Of a DNA stretch of 64,000 nt, positions 43,017 through 52,304 are shown one piece after another. The notes under the pieces were generated by a model that saw only the letters and a list, made by a program, of their open reading frames with translations, was not told the origin of the DNA and did no database searches. The translations under genes and the position numbers were made by a program. Origin of the DNA: Paraburkholderia acidipaludis NBRC 101816 (GTDB lineage: Bacteria > Pseudomonadota > Gammaproteobacteria > Burkholderiales > Burkholderiaceae); assembly GCF_000684975.1 (NCBI RefSeq), contig NZ_BAXZ01000020.1, positions 62,001 through 126,000 of the forward strand, read 5' to 3'. Position 1 is the stretch's first letter. Every line of letters starts with the position of its first letter.

Positions 43017-44489
43017 CTAGATCAACAGATGTGGCGCGGCTTCCGCGTCGATCGGCCAGATTGGTCGACGCACATGCTGATAGCGAATCGCTGAATAGTC
43101 ACGCCGCAGGGGGCCGCCGCCGTCAACAAAGAGTACTTTAGCGGCAATCGGGCCAAAATGCGCCATGAAATGGTTGACCGACTTGACGAAAACCATCTGC
43201 TTCGCAAGCGGGTCGATACCAACTTGCGTGAATACTTCGAGACTGAAGGTTTGAGTTCGCATCGTCGTGAGCACGATCTCGGTGCCACCCACACGAAGCG
43301 CTGCCGAGTTGCCCGTTTCCACGCGGCTATCGCCGAAGAGCTGCCACGAATCGCGTTTCAGACCGATCACTTCCGCCACGATATCGACTGGCGTCCCGGA
43401 CGTCACCGCTACCTTTCCACCGATGCGAAGCGGCATGACCGCGCCGATCCCCGCGTCAAAGCAAAGTTGCACGGTAACCGGGTCCCAAATGGGTCCAAAC
43501 GCAACGTTGCTGACCTGCCGCGCGAGGAGTCGCGCCAGTACATCAACGCTATCCGAGGGCGCCCCGCCTCCGGCGTTATCGGTGGGATCGGCAATGACCA
43601 CCGGAAATGCCGATGACGACAGGCCCGCATCAATCGCTGCGTCGATACCAAGAAGCGGGGGCGCTGTCTTTCCGCGCATACCGACCAGTTCGTCGCCCAA
43701 CGTCACCGCGAGTTTATCGCCGAGTTCCTTGTCACCGTCCGTATAGACGAGGATCCGCGTACTCAAATCGGGCGAGTCGCCATATACGAATCCATGAACG
43801 ACCGAAATCGACAGCACTTCATCTGCCTGTTGCGCTTCGATAGACTTGATGCGGTCGATAAAGGCGCGCATGCCCGGCGCGCTCGTCGGATACGAATCAA
43901 TCTGACGGCAGTCGTAAAGCGAGGCGACGGGCCGCCAGCCACGATTGACGATCCCGCTGACGATGTCGATCAGCCGGTTTGCCTGTTCGACGATGTCGGT
44001 GTGCGGATACTCCTTGTAGAGCACGATCACGTCGCTATGCTCAAGGCGTTTTGGGGTAACAAGGCAGTGCGGATCGAATTCGACACCTATCACGCATTTT
44101 TCGCCCACTAGCTGGCGCACGCGCTCAATCAGATCACCTTCGGTGTCGGGATATCCGAACGCGATCATGCCGCCATGCAGGCCGAGCAACACGGCATCGA
44201 CGGGGAGCGCTGCCGAGAGCTCCGCGAGGATTTCGTCGCGAAGCTCTTCGTATGCCTGACGGCTCGTCAGCCCGGCGGGCGTTGCGCGAAAGCAGCTTCC
44301 TTCGACCAGTTCGAACTCGCCGGCCGCGGCGCGACGCTGACTTGCCCACATCAATTCGGTTCCCACGGCTGGCGCCGCGCTGTGACCCTGGCCGGGACGC
44401 CAGTGGCCCCGGCGGAACGTTTCAAGACTGGTAGGCAGATTGACAAACGAGTTGGTCTCGGTGAGAAGGCCGGCAACGAATACTTTCAT
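43017..44489 (-). CDS. M81 family metallopeptidase (microcystinase C / MlrC family)
   Basis: A 490-residue zinc peptidase-like protein with the DUF1485 (MlrC N-terminal) and MlrC C-terminal regions. It starts MKVFVAGLLTETNSF, the typical N-terminus. Likely metal ligands are in LHGGMIAFGYPDTEGD, EFDPHC and YKEYPHTDI. MlrC opens the linearised microcystin fragment Adda; most family members have unknown peptide or N-acyl substrates. It overlaps the DadA-like gene by four bases, so the two are translated together. The pairing with a D-amino acid oxidoreductase suggests use of D-residue peptides (inference). Confidence 0.88.
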   Translation of the reverse strand: MKVFVAGLLTETNSFVNLPTSLETFRRGHWRPGQGHSAAPAVGTELMWASQRRAAAGEFELVEGSCFRATPAGLTSRQAYEELRDEILAELSAALPVDAVLLGLHGGMIAFGYPDTEGDLIERVRQLVGEKCVIGVEFDPHCLVTPKRLEHSDVIVLYKEYPHTDIVEQANRLIDIVSGIVNRGWRPVASLYDCRQIDSYPTSAPGMRAFIDRIKSIEAQQADEVLSISVVHGFVYGDSPDLSTRILVYTDGDKELGDKLAVTLGDELVGMRGKTAPPLLGIDAAIDAGLSSSAFPVVIADPTDNAGGGAPSDSVDVLARLLARQVSNVAFGPIWDPVTVQLCFDAGIGAVMPLRIGGKVAVTSGTPVDIVAEVIGLKRDSWQLFGDSRVETGNSAALRVGGTEIVLTTMRTQTFSLEVFTQVGIDPLAKQMVFVKSVNHFMAHFGPIAAKVLFVDGGGPLRRDYSAIRYQHVRRPIWPIDAEAAPHLLI

Positions 44490-45778
44490 GGTTCGACTCG
44501 GTTTAAATGGCTGGGAATGAGGGCATTGCGAAGCACGAATGGGCTGACATCAATGGCTGGGCGTTCCGCGCTCGCGAGACTTGCTACCAGGGAGCCGGTG
44601 CCGCACGCAAGCGTGAAACCGAGCGCGCCGTGACCGGTGTTCAACCACAGGTTGCGATAGCGCGTCGGCCCAATGACGGGTTTTCCAGACGGCGTGGCGG
44701 GCCGCATACCGGTCCACACTCGTGCCTCGTCGTAGCGTCCAGCGCACGGCAGGAAATCTTTGGCCTGTCGCCTGAGCAGGTCGACGCGCGCCCTTTGGAC
44801 ACGTGCCGAGATCGGGCCAATGTCGACCATCCCTGCTATACGCAAGTGGTTGCCAAGCTTTGCGTACACGATCTTGTGATGGGTGTCGGTGATGCTGACT
44901 AGCGGCGCGGCGTCTGCTACGGACGGCACGGTCAGGCTATATCCCGTCAGCGGATAGACAGGTACGTGCAAGCCCGGCAGGTCAAGCAGGCCGACACCGC
45001 CGACACCCAGGCAGGCCACGAAAAGATCGCCATCGATTCGCCCGCGCGATGTGTCGATCGCATCAATCGAATGGGCGCCTTTATCTCGTGTGACAAAAGA
45101 GTGAATGGTTGTGCCGAACAGAAACTTCACGCCGTATCGCGTCTTCAGTACATTCGACAGAGCTGAACAAAAGGCGTGGCAGTCACCTGATTCTTCGGAC
45201 GGTGTATAGATACCGCCTGCTAGATGACGGGCCTGCTCCAACAGCGCGGGCTCGATATCCGCGCACTCGCTGGCTGAGACGGCGCGTTGCTCGCAACCAT
45301 GCGCATTCTGGAAATCCATCTGCCGGCGTGCCGCGGCGAACGCATCCGGAGCGCGATAGAGCACCAGCTTCCCGGTATGCGTGTGGTTAAAAGAGAGATG
45401 CTCGGTCTCGGCGATTTCGTTGACAAGGTGGCGACTATAGGCACCGAGCTTCAGCAGATCGAGGGTGGTCCGGCGACTCGTGCGCGTGGTACACGCGGCA
45501 AGGAATTTCAGACACCAGCGCCACTGCGCAGGATCCAGTGCAGGCCGGAACCGCAGCGGTGAATGACGATCCGTGAGCAAGGATGGAAGCTTGCCGATCA
45601 CTGACGGTTCCGCCAGCGGCGCGACGTAGCTGTAACTCAGTTGCCCCCCATTTGCAAAACTCGTTTCGGCCCCGGCCTCGCCATGCCGTTCAATGACAGT
45701 GACAGCGTGCCCTGCGCGGACAAAAAAATACGCTGCTGTGATGCCTGTTACCCCGGCTCCCAGGATGAATACTTTCAT
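44486..45778 (-). CDS. FAD-dependent D-amino acid dehydrogenase-like oxidoreductase
   Basis: A 430-residue DAO-family flavoprotein. The FAD-binding fingerprint FILGAGVTGITAAYFFVRAG is at residues 4-23 and ends in VTVIERHGEAGAETSFANG, which matches DadA (ETSFANAG). The C-terminal block TPSGKPVIGPTRYRNLWLN then GHGALGF is the DadA end motif. It oxidatively deaminates D-amino acids and passes electrons to the respiratory chain. Second gene of the MFS / DadA-like / M81 unit; 24 bases follow the MFS stop. Confidence 0.88.
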   Translation of the reverse strand: MKVFILGAGVTGITAAYFFVRAGHAVTVIERHGEAGAETSFANGGQLSYSYVAPLAEPSVIGKLPSLLTDRHSPLRFRPALDPAQWRWCLKFLAACTTRTSRRTTLDLLKLGAYSRHLVNEIAETEHLSFNHTHTGKLVLYRAPDAFAAARRQMDFQNAHGCEQRAVSASECADIEPALLEQARHLAGGIYTPSEESGDCHAFCSALSNVLKTRYGVKFLFGTTIHSFVTRDKGAHSIDAIDTSRGRIDGDLFVACLGVGGVGLLDLPGLHVPVYPLTGYSLTVPSVADAAPLVSITDTHHKIVYAKLGNHLRIAGMVDIGPISARVQRARVDLLRRQAKDFLPCAGRYDEARVWTGMRPATPSGKPVIGPTRYRNLWLNTGHGALGFTLACGTGSLVASLASAERPAIDVSPFVLRNALIPSHLNRVEP

Positions 45779-45802
45779 TTCTCTTTTTTCGATACGTATG
45801 GT

Positions 45803-47035
45803 TCAAGCATGGTTCTGGATCGCTGCGGAAGTGGACACGGGTTTTTCGTCGAAATGGCAGGTCATCGCGACGAAGAAAGCCATTACGCCCGCGCCAATCA
45901 GCAGGTAAAACGCAAACAGGTACGACCCGTGATTCAGCGTAATGAGGTGCCCCATCACGACCGGCGCGATGGCGCCCGCGATTTGCCCGCCAAAATTGAT
46001 GACTCCAATGGTGCGGCCAACGTTTTCGGGCGGAAACTGTTTGAGCGGAATCGAAAAGACCGTGGTGTAGACGACGACATACGAGACCATGCAGAGCGTC
46101 CAGAAGACGACAAGCGCCGGCAACGACGTAGTCATGGTCATGAGTGTGAGGAACAGTGCGCTGAGCAGGGCGCCTCCGGCGAGGAATGGCTTCAGCAGCC
46201 GGGCACCGCCTCGGTCGATGAGGTAGCCGGTCGCGATCGTGCCCAGAAAGGCCGCGGCAAATGGGACGGCTGACACGACCCCAATATGCAAGATATCGAT
46301 TCCGTGCGCATGCAGCAAATATGACGGCATCCACGACTGCAGTCCCAGCGAGATGATGCACGCGCCGAACCAGGTCGCCGCGATGCGCCACAGCAACGAA
46401 GAGGAAACGATATCGCGCCATGTCGACCGGTCCTTCGGCCTCGCGTCGTCAGAGATTAGTGACGGCCGCGGCGGAAGAGCCAGGAATAGCGACACGGCCA
46501 CCACCAGCCCAAGCGCGCCGAGCAGTGGGAACGTCAGGCGCCAACCGTAGCGATAGATCGTCCATCCCACCAGCGCCGCGCCGACCGCGCCCCCGAGAAA
46601 CGCCGTGCTCGCCATCAATGATTGAACGCTTCCCCGCTTTTCCCGTGGGAAAACTTCGGTAATGGCACTTGCATTCGCGGGCGAGAAGCTTCCTTCACCA
46701 ATGCCGAACATCATCCGGAATGCGATGAGCGACGCAAGAGACCACGCCGTGCCGGTCAGCGCGGTGAACGCGGACCAGACCAATAAACAGCCAAGCAGGA
46801 CCTTGCGCGATCCATATCGATCAGCCAGCCAGCCTCCGCCCAATTGCATGAGCGCATAGGTTACGTAGAACGCGCCGAGCACATATCCCTTCGCCGCGTC
46901 ATTCAACGCGAACTCCCGGGCAATGGGGATGATCGCCGTTCCGATGACGATGCGATCGGCGTAAGCGACAAACCACGCGATAAACAGCGCCGCGAGGACA
47001 ACCAACTGGCGTATGCGAGAGATCTGCGGCAGCAT
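45803..47035 (-). CDS. MFS transporter of the M81/DadA-like operon
   Basis: A 410-residue carrier with about 12 helices. WFVAYADRIVIGTAIIPIA after helix 1 and GGWLADRYGSRKVLLG between helices 2 and 3 are MFS signatures, close to the ACS/organic-anion subfamilies. AGGA lies six bases before ATG 47035; upstream open frame has no homology. As first gene of the operon it probably imports the peptide or N-acyl amino acid that the M81 enzyme attacks. Confidence 0.86.
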   Translation of the reverse strand: MLPQISRIRQLVVLAALFIAWFVAYADRIVIGTAIIPIAREFALNDAAKGYVLGAFYVTYALMQLGGGWLADRYGSRKVLLGCLLVWSAFTALTGTAWSLASLIAFRMMFGIGEGSFSPANASAITEVFPREKRGSVQSLMASTAFLGGAVGAALVGWTIYRYGWRLTFPLLGALGLVVAVSLFLALPPRPSLISDDARPKDRSTWRDIVSSSLLWRIAATWFGACIISLGLQSWMPSYLLHAHGIDILHIGVVSAVPFAAAFLGTIATGYLIDRGGARLLKPFLAGGALLSALFLTLMTMTTSLPALVVFWTLCMVSYVVVYTTVFSIPLKQFPPENVGRTIGVINFGGQIAGAIAPVVMGHLITLNHGSYLFAFYLLIGAGVMAFFVAMTCHFDEKPVSTSAAIQNHA

Positions 47036-47521
47036 GAAAATCCTGTCGGGACGAAATAAATGAGCGGCGATTGCGTTCCGGGCAAACAGGCGCCGCCGAT
47101 CGGACGGACGTGGAGACGCCACTATCAGTCAAGAAAATGAAGCAGGATATAGAAATGATGTACAGGGCTGCACTTTTAGTTAAGTTCGAACCAGGCCGCA
47201 CAACCATCGGTCAAGGGGAGCAAAAACAATTCAATTGTGGGTGAATTTTGGCGCCAGGAAAGTACGGTCATGTTTTTTGCAGCACGTTAATGCCGTCCGT
47301 CTAACCTCCCAATATTTCCCCATGCCTGCATGCAGTGATCGTTTACTGACGCGAAGTATCGGCCGACGGGTTTCAGCTTCCCGCACGCATCATCGGCCGC
47401 CCCTCCCCCCCGCGCGCGTCTCGCGCGGATCACCATCGGGATTGCCGGGAGAATCGCCCTCGGTACACTGGCTCATTCAGCGTGAGCCGCGGATACCTCT
47501 TTTGCCGATTATTTCATCGGT
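47036..47521. other. Intergenic region upstream of the MFS/DadA-like/M81 operon
   Basis: About 490 bases. The part up to about 47310 is AT-richer and should contain the leftward operon promoter. I see no gene in it. Confidence 0.35.
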
Positions 47522-47735
47522 GTGCCATATGCAACGTCATCCAGTTATGGCCCCGGCGTAACCCAGTACGGCGTTGTGGACGAAGCGATTGGCTTTACGA
47601 AGGCTGCGCAGACGACATTCATGCAACAGAGCAGTGGCGAATGGACGTCCAAGGGGAGCTCTATGGCGTCGAGGATCTCGGCGGTCCATACACCGTCAGA
47701 TTCTCTCCGGATCCGGAATCAATCATCGTTAGTTA
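47522..47735 (+). pseudogene. Frameshifted porin gene fragment
   Basis: One plus-strand frame reads TQYGVVDEAIGFTKAAQ and on to SSMASRI, matching the N-terminal strand region of Burkholderia-type porins (TLYGVVDEGIGF...S.RWG). A second frame takes over with GVEDLGGPYTVRFSPDPESI, matching G.EDLGGGL.A.F.LE. So a small deletion or insertion shifted the frame around 47675. No signal peptide or C-terminus is left. Confidence 0.65.
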
Positions 47736-47736
47736 G

Positions 47737-47898
47737 GATTCCGACAATTTTCCGGGTTGCTACGTCTTGCTGGGCAATGGCGTAGGCGAAGTGGGCGGCT
47801 GCGCCGTCCACAACCCGGCCTACGATTTCAACGACAAGGCCGTTACCTGGGGCGCCGCCTGGTTCGCCGCGCTCGCGGAGCGCTATCTGAGTGCTTGA
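47737..47898 (+). pseudogene. C-terminal fragment of an M20 family amidohydrolase
   Basis: Directly after a TAG the frame reads DSDNFPGCYVLLGNG, then GCAVHNPAYDFND, then AAWFAALAERYLSA before TGA. This is the end of hippurate hydrolase/aminoacylase-type M20 peptidases (PG.Y...GNG......HNP.YDFND....G...W..L.E..L). The rest is missing. An M20 amidohydrolase would suit the peptide/N-acyl amino acid theme of the adjacent M81 operon. Confidence 0.68.
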
Positions 47899-47933
47899 CG
47901 ACACATCAAACCAAACCCGTTCAGGAGATCGAG

Positions 47934-49034
47934 TTGAATACCAGAAGGATGACAAAAGGGATTGCCGTTTCCGCACTACTGCTCGCGTGCGGCCTGGCAA
48001 AGGCGCAAAGCAACGTCACGCTGTATGGTTTGCTGGACGAGGGTCTGCTCTATTCGAGCAAGACCCAATCACAGCCCTCACCCTCTGTGCAGGCCGGTCC
48101 CCATCAGATATCGATGCTGAACGGGGGCGGAATGGTACCGTCCATTTTCGGGGTGAACGGCTCAGAAGACCTCGGCGGTGGCTATAAGGCGACTTTCAAG
48201 CTCGAAAGCGGCATCAGTCTTTCCAATGGCGGCTTTTCAAATACGAACGGCGGGTTGTTCGGTCGCTTCGCATGGGTGGGACTCGAAGGCCCGATCGGTG
48301 CGCTGCGCCTGGGGTTGCAGATGTCGCCGTTCGAATACGCAATCGCCGATTCCGACGTTCTGGGGCTGGCGCTATTCGGAGGACCGGAAGTCAGCTACTC
48401 TGACTACGCATTTGCCACGGGTACGTTCGTTGCCAATGCGATCACCTATACAAGCCCGAAAATCGGCGGCCTGACCGCAAGCGCGATGTTCGCGCCAGGT
48501 GGCGTGGCAGGCAACTTTCAGGCAGGTCGCGAATACTCGATGAGTCTGAAGTACGAAATCGGACAGTTCATCGTCGATGCTGCGTTCTTCGACGGCAACA
48601 GTAACGTGGACGGCCTCACATCGCAGTTCAGTCCCACCGCCATCGAGCTGGAGCCCTTCATCGGCAAGACGATTGGCCTCTCCTGGTTCGCCGGCAGTCT
48701 GACCACCAAGGCCTCGTTCACGAGCTACAAAGTCGCGGGATACGTAGACTACGACGTTTATAACGTCGGCATGCTCTATGCGATCCGTCCGAACTGGTAC
48801 GTCAACGGCGAAGCATCGCTCACGAGCGACCGCAACCAGACGCAGAATCACTCGATCATGGGCGAACTGGGTACCGAGTTCTACCTCTCCAGGCGTACCT
48901 CGCTGTATGGAGAAGTCGGCGTGGTCAACAATCACGGCCAAATCTACTCCGGGCTGCAGGTCGACAACGCACTCTTCTCTCCGGCCAATGGCACGACGGT
49001 TTCCGGCGAAGTCGGCTTCCGCCATACGTTCTGA
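47934..49034 (+). CDS. Gram-negative porin (Burkholderia/Neisseria type)
   Basis: A 366-residue outer-membrane beta-barrel. The N-terminal signal peptide (KGIAVSALLLACGLAKA) is followed by the mature start QSNVTLYGLLDEGLLY. NGSEDLGGGYKATFKLESG is the family block and the C-terminal residue is Phe (GEVGFRHTF), as needed for barrel assembly. Start TTG 47934 has AGGAG seven bases ahead; ATG 47949 has its purine run too close. Trimeric porins of this type pass small hydrophilic solutes. It is followed by a BON-domain protein gene. Confidence 0.9.
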   Translation: MNTRRMTKGIAVSALLLACGLAKAQSNVTLYGLLDEGLLYSSKTQSQPSPSVQAGPHQISMLNGGGMVPSIFGVNGSEDLGGGYKATFKLESGISLSNGGFSNTNGGLFGRFAWVGLEGPIGALRLGLQMSPFEYAIADSDVLGLALFGGPEVSYSDYAFATGTFVANAITYTSPKIGGLTASAMFAPGGVAGNFQAGREYSMSLKYEIGQFIVDAAFFDGNSNVDGLTSQFSPTAIELEPFIGKTIGLSWFAGSLTTKASFTSYKVAGYVDYDVYNVGMLYAIRPNWYVNGEASLTSDRNQTQNHSIMGELGTEFYLSRRTSLYGEVGVVNNHGQIYSGLQVDNALFSPANGTTVSGEVGFRHTF

Positions 49035-49230
49035 ATGCGCCGGGAGACCGTCGAGGAAGAGGTGAGGCCAGCTCGCGACGCGAGTCACATCGGCCGCGAG
49101 CCGTGCCCAGGGCGACGCCACGTGGTCGGGAAAGCGTCGGCAGGGGAACGGGCATTCCTCCCGCGACAGGCGCTACACCGGCTTCGGCCTTCAGCGAAAT
49201 CAGGAATACTTTGACAACAGGAGAGTTCGT

Positions 49231-49599
49231 ATGCAAGCAATTCAGACATTCAAGCTGGCTACTGCCGCAGTGCTGGTCGCCGCTTCATTTCAGGTATGGG
49301 CCCAGGATGCATCGGCACCACCAGTTGCCGCGAGCGGTACGGCTGTTACCGCAAAGCAGCTGGCCAAAGCCGCCAGGGCGGCTGATCGCGTGCTCGCGCA
49401 CAAGGTCCGTGCCACGCTCTCAAAGGACAAGAATCTCGACGTCACCCACGTCAACGTGCATGCGAAGGACGGCATCGTCACGCTGGAGGGAACGTTCCCC
49501 GAGCAGTCTCAGATCGACCATGCCATTGCAGTCACCAAGGGCATTGCCGGCGTGAACTCGGTAGTCGATGCAATGGCTGTGCGCCCGGCCGGAAGCTAA
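49231..49599 (+). CDS. Periplasmic BON-domain protein
   Basis: A 122-residue exported protein: signal peptide ending at FQVWAQ, a linker, then one BON domain (VRATLSKDKNLDVTHVNVHA, DGIVTLEGTFPEQSQIDHAI, GVNSVVDAM). BON domains of OsmY/DolP type bind membranes or phospholipids and act in envelope stress. GGAG lies about eight bases before the ATG. It follows the porin by about 200 bases. A paralogue with the same layout is beside the second porin at 53598-53954. Confidence 0.88.
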   Translation: MQAIQTFKLATAAVLVAASFQVWAQDASAPPVAASGTAVTAKQLAKAARAADRVLAHKVRATLSKDKNLDVTHVNVHAKDGIVTLEGTFPEQSQIDHAIAVTKGIAGVNSVVDAMAVRPAGS

Positions 49600-49862
49600 A
49601 CGATACGGCTATTTTTCGGAGGACGTCGATGACGAGGAAGATGCCGCGCGCAACTCGCCCGGCATCACTGCATACTCGTCGGAAACACCGCTGAGTATCG
49701 CACTAATCCTTGCTCGTGCCTTCGCAAGAAAATACCGCTTCATTAAAGCCGCGTTTTGCTCTCCAGCTCATTGCGACGCATAGCGTTTTCCCCCTCAACA
49801 CGGGCTCCACGGACAACAATACGCTGATGACAAGGAAACGCGATAAATTGGCGTTTCACGGT
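49600..49862. other. Gene-poor gap after the BON gene
   Basis: No coding frame with recognisable content and no clear terminator hairpin. It is part of a decayed 1.2-kb stretch that runs to the sugar-binding protein gene. Confidence 0.3.
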
Positions 49863-50171
49863 TTACACAGTTTGCCATTTCGGCTGCCTTGACGGGATGC
49901 GTTTAGGTACAACCGAAAAGCATCTCGCACGGTAGCGCTGCATAGCAAACACTTTCCGGCTGAAGTCACCTGATGCCATCCGACGCACCTGGCGAACGAG
50001 CCCTGCGACCGGACTGCCGTCGTTGGCAATATCGCCGTCGCAGTAGGTGACCCGAATGCCCAGGCCACCTCTGGGGCAACGAATACCGCAGAGGAGCGAA
50101 CTATTGATGGACAGCAATCGAACTTCTTGAACTTCGATCGGCACGCTACCTGCTGGGTGAATCAGCGTCAA
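49863..50171 (-). CDS. Small PilZ-like protein, possibly degenerate
   Basis: A 102-codon frame with TTG start (two codons after a stop). IHPAGSVPIEVQEVRLLSI resembles the start of short PilZ proteins of Burkholderiales (RHPSDIPIEV....), and VAGLVRQVRRMASGDF followed by MQRYRARC resembles their end. The core c-di-GMP motifs RxxxR and DxSxxG are not recognisable. It could be a frameshifted remnant. No Shine-Dalgarno is obvious. Confidence 0.35.
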   Translation of the reverse strand: MTLIHPAGSVPIEVQEVRLLSINSSLLCGIRCPRGGLGIRVTYCDGDIANDGSPVAGLVRQVRRMASGDFSRKVFAMQRYRARCFSVVPKRIPSRQPKWQTV

Positions 50172-50590
50172 TAATTATTGTAACTGTTTCACCAGACAGC
50201 CCGTTCTGCAGACGAAGCGATGTGGCCCTCCCTTGTCGAGCTCCCGTGGCCTGGCATGGCGCACCAGGTTGGACAGAGGTGGCGGGAAACCACATGCTCA
50301 GGACGGCACCGCCCCTACTGCGACGCGATCGATCAGACGGAGTCGCGCACCGCACCCATCAATTTGTATCAGTTCAGTGGATTGACTGGCCGTTTCCAGG
50401 GCTCAACCGGCGCCGGAATGACTGGCTGCATTCCAGGTGAAGGGGCGCTTCATGGTCGCGTGCGGTCTCATGCGCTTTGCATTGCCCCATCCGCGACTTG
50501 CTGCGGGACGACCGCCCGAATGTGACCCGTTTCGGCCATCGGCCGGCGATGGTCTACCGCTAAAGAGCGGACGTTCATTCGCATACCCGC
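50172..50590. other. Gap without recognisable gene
   Basis: Several short frames exist on both strands; none has a protein signature I recognise. The stretch may be the eroded body of the alpha/beta-hydrolase-type gene whose end is visible from 50591. Confidence 0.3.
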
Positions 50591-50767
50591 CGATCGTCGC
50601 TACCGACGCCCGAACAGGTACTCGACGCGCGCAAGTATCTGTGCACCCCTGACGGGCAAATCATCAGCCGAACGGTTCCGGGCGGCCATATCGGTTTGTT
50701 CATGGGCTCGCGCACGCTTGCCGGAGCGTGGCCGGAGATCGCGGCCTGGCTTGCCGGCAGCGCTTGA
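50591..50767 (+). pseudogene. C-terminal fragment of a PHA-synthase-like alpha/beta hydrolase
   Basis: The frame reads LPTPEQVLDARKYLCTPDGQ, then SRTVPGGHIGLFMGSRTLAG and ends AWPEIAAWLAGSA before TGA. VPGGHIGLFMG...L...WP.IA.W is the C-terminal signature of the PhaC-like alpha/beta hydrolases, including the catalytic histidine. No start or nucleophile region is found upstream, so it is a remnant. Confidence 0.6.
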
Positions 50768-50864
50768 TACGGCGCGGCGTTGCGATTTTCGCCACGCGGA
50801 TCGCCCATTCTGGCGAGCCGCATGGCCGTGGCCACGGAAAGACCCGTCATCCAGGTGCCGCCAC

Positions 50865-52154
50865 TCAGCGAGTCTTCGCCGCAAGGGCGAGCTTGTTCGC
50901 GGCCTCCTGCGCGCTTTCGTTGTCGTCGTTCCAGAAGTTGCCAAGCACATCGTAAAAGGCACCTTCCACCGCCGGCGTATCGACCATGTCGTGCGCCCAC
51001 GACGGCACGAGCGTTCCCTTCGCCTGCGCGCTGGTGAAGTCGGCGGCCGAACGCTGCGCACAGGCGTCGAACTTCGACAGATCCATGCCTTGCCGCACCG
51101 GAATCGAACCCTTGTTGAGGTTGAAGATCTCCTGAAACTTCGGGCTAAGAAGCAGGCTCGCGAGATCCTTCTGCCCCTTCTCGACGTCCGCGCTCTTGAC
51201 CTTGAAAAACGCGAAGCTGTCGACGTTGAATGTATAGGCGGTTTGCGAGCCGGGTCCCGGCACGCACAGATAATCCTTGCCCGGCATCTTTCCGGCCACA
51301 CTGAATTCGCCCTTGGCCCAATCCCCCATGAATTGCATCGCCGCCTTGCCGGAGATCACCATGCCGGTCGCCAGATTCCAGTCGCGCCCCGTCTGGCCCT
51401 TGTCGGTATAGGCCTTGATCTTCTTGAACGTTTCGAGTGCCTTGACCATGGTCGGCCCCTTGAGGGTCGCCTGATCAAGCTGCACGAAGGCTTTCCTGTA
51501 AAAGGCCGCGCCGCCCACGCCGAGCGCCACGGTCTCGAAGGTTTCGGCTTCCTGCCATGGCTGGCCGCCGATCGCGACCGGCATGATACCCGCTTTCTGC
51601 AGTGCGTCTGCAGTCCTGAAGAACTCGTCCCACGTGGCGGGCGGCTGTGCGTTCACCTTCTTCAGCGCGTCGGCATTGATCCACAGCCAGTTGACGCGAT
51701 GCACGTTGACCGGCGCCGCTACATATTGCCCCTTGTACTTCATGATGCCCGCAATCTGCGGGGGGATCAGCTTGTCCCAGCCTTCGCGTTTCGCTACGTC
51801 GTCGATCGAAACCAGCACGCCTTCGTCGCCCCACTCCTGAATGGCGGGCCCCTTGATCTGGGCTGCCGCGGGCGGGTTGCCGGCGATCACGCGCGTCTTG
51901 AGCGCGGTCATCGCGTTTCCTCCGCCACCGCCGGCCACCGCGAAGTCCTTCCAGGTATCGCCCTTTTCTTCAAGCATCTGCTTGAGGACCTGTGCCGATT
52001 TTGCTTCGCCGCCGGACGTCCAGTAGTGCAGCACCTCGACCTCCGCGGAGCGCGCCGCCCCGGCGGCGAGAAGCGCCGCGACGCCGAGCGAGCAGGCGGT
52101 AACCCTTGCAGTCTGGCCGGCCGGCTTCGGCAGGTTGTCTCGTTGGGTTCGCAT
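50865..52154 (-). CDS. Sugar ABC transporter substrate-binding protein
   Basis: A 429-residue family 1 extracellular solute-binding protein. After an N-terminal export signal ending in GAARSAEVEVLHYWTSGGE it shows the cluster seen in glucose/mannose-binding proteins (GtsA type): NVHRVNWLWINADALKK, GGQPWQEAETFE, AAMQFMGDWAKGE. It delivers sugar to a CUT1 importer in the inner membrane. AAGGAGA lies eight bases before ATG 52154. No permease or ATPase gene follows; its stop at 50865 faces decayed DNA. The divergent LacI gene and a perfect palindrome upstream suggest sugar-controlled expression. Confidence 0.9.
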   Translation of the reverse strand: MRTQRDNLPKPAGQTARVTACSLGVAALLAAGAARSAEVEVLHYWTSGGEAKSAQVLKQMLEEKGDTWKDFAVAGGGGGNAMTALKTRVIAGNPPAAAQIKGPAIQEWGDEGVLVSIDDVAKREGWDKLIPPQIAGIMKYKGQYVAAPVNVHRVNWLWINADALKKVNAQPPATWDEFFRTADALQKAGIMPVAIGGQPWQEAETFETVALGVGGAAFYRKAFVQLDQATLKGPTMVKALETFKKIKAYTDKGQTGRDWNLATGMVISGKAAMQFMGDWAKGEFSVAGKMPGKDYLCVPGPGSQTAYTFNVDSFAFFKVKSADVEKGQKDLASLLLSPKFQEIFNLNKGSIPVRQGMDLSKFDACAQRSAADFTSAQAKGTLVPSWAHDMVDTPAVEGAFYDVLGNFWNDDNESAQEAANKLALAAKTR

Positions 52155-52201
52155 CTGGCTGTCTCCTTATATCGTCGTGTTTTCATGTTGCATGACGCGG
52201 A

Positions 52202-52215
52202 TGTTAGCGCTAACA
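52202..52215. promoter_or_regulatory. LacI-type operator palindrome
   Basis: TGTTAGCGCTAACA is a perfect 14-base palindrome midway between the binding-protein gene (starts 52154) and the lacI-family gene (starts 52305). The central CG and the TTA/TAA arms match operators of the GntR/LacI family (GntR box ATGTTACC..GATAACAT-like). Confidence 0.85.
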
Positions 52216-52304
52216 GATCACGCTGCCCTATCCGGATGAACCCTGCTTCAATCCCGCACTTTCCCGGGCTTCCCTTCCGGCATAGGCGAGGCGATACTCG
52301 CGTG

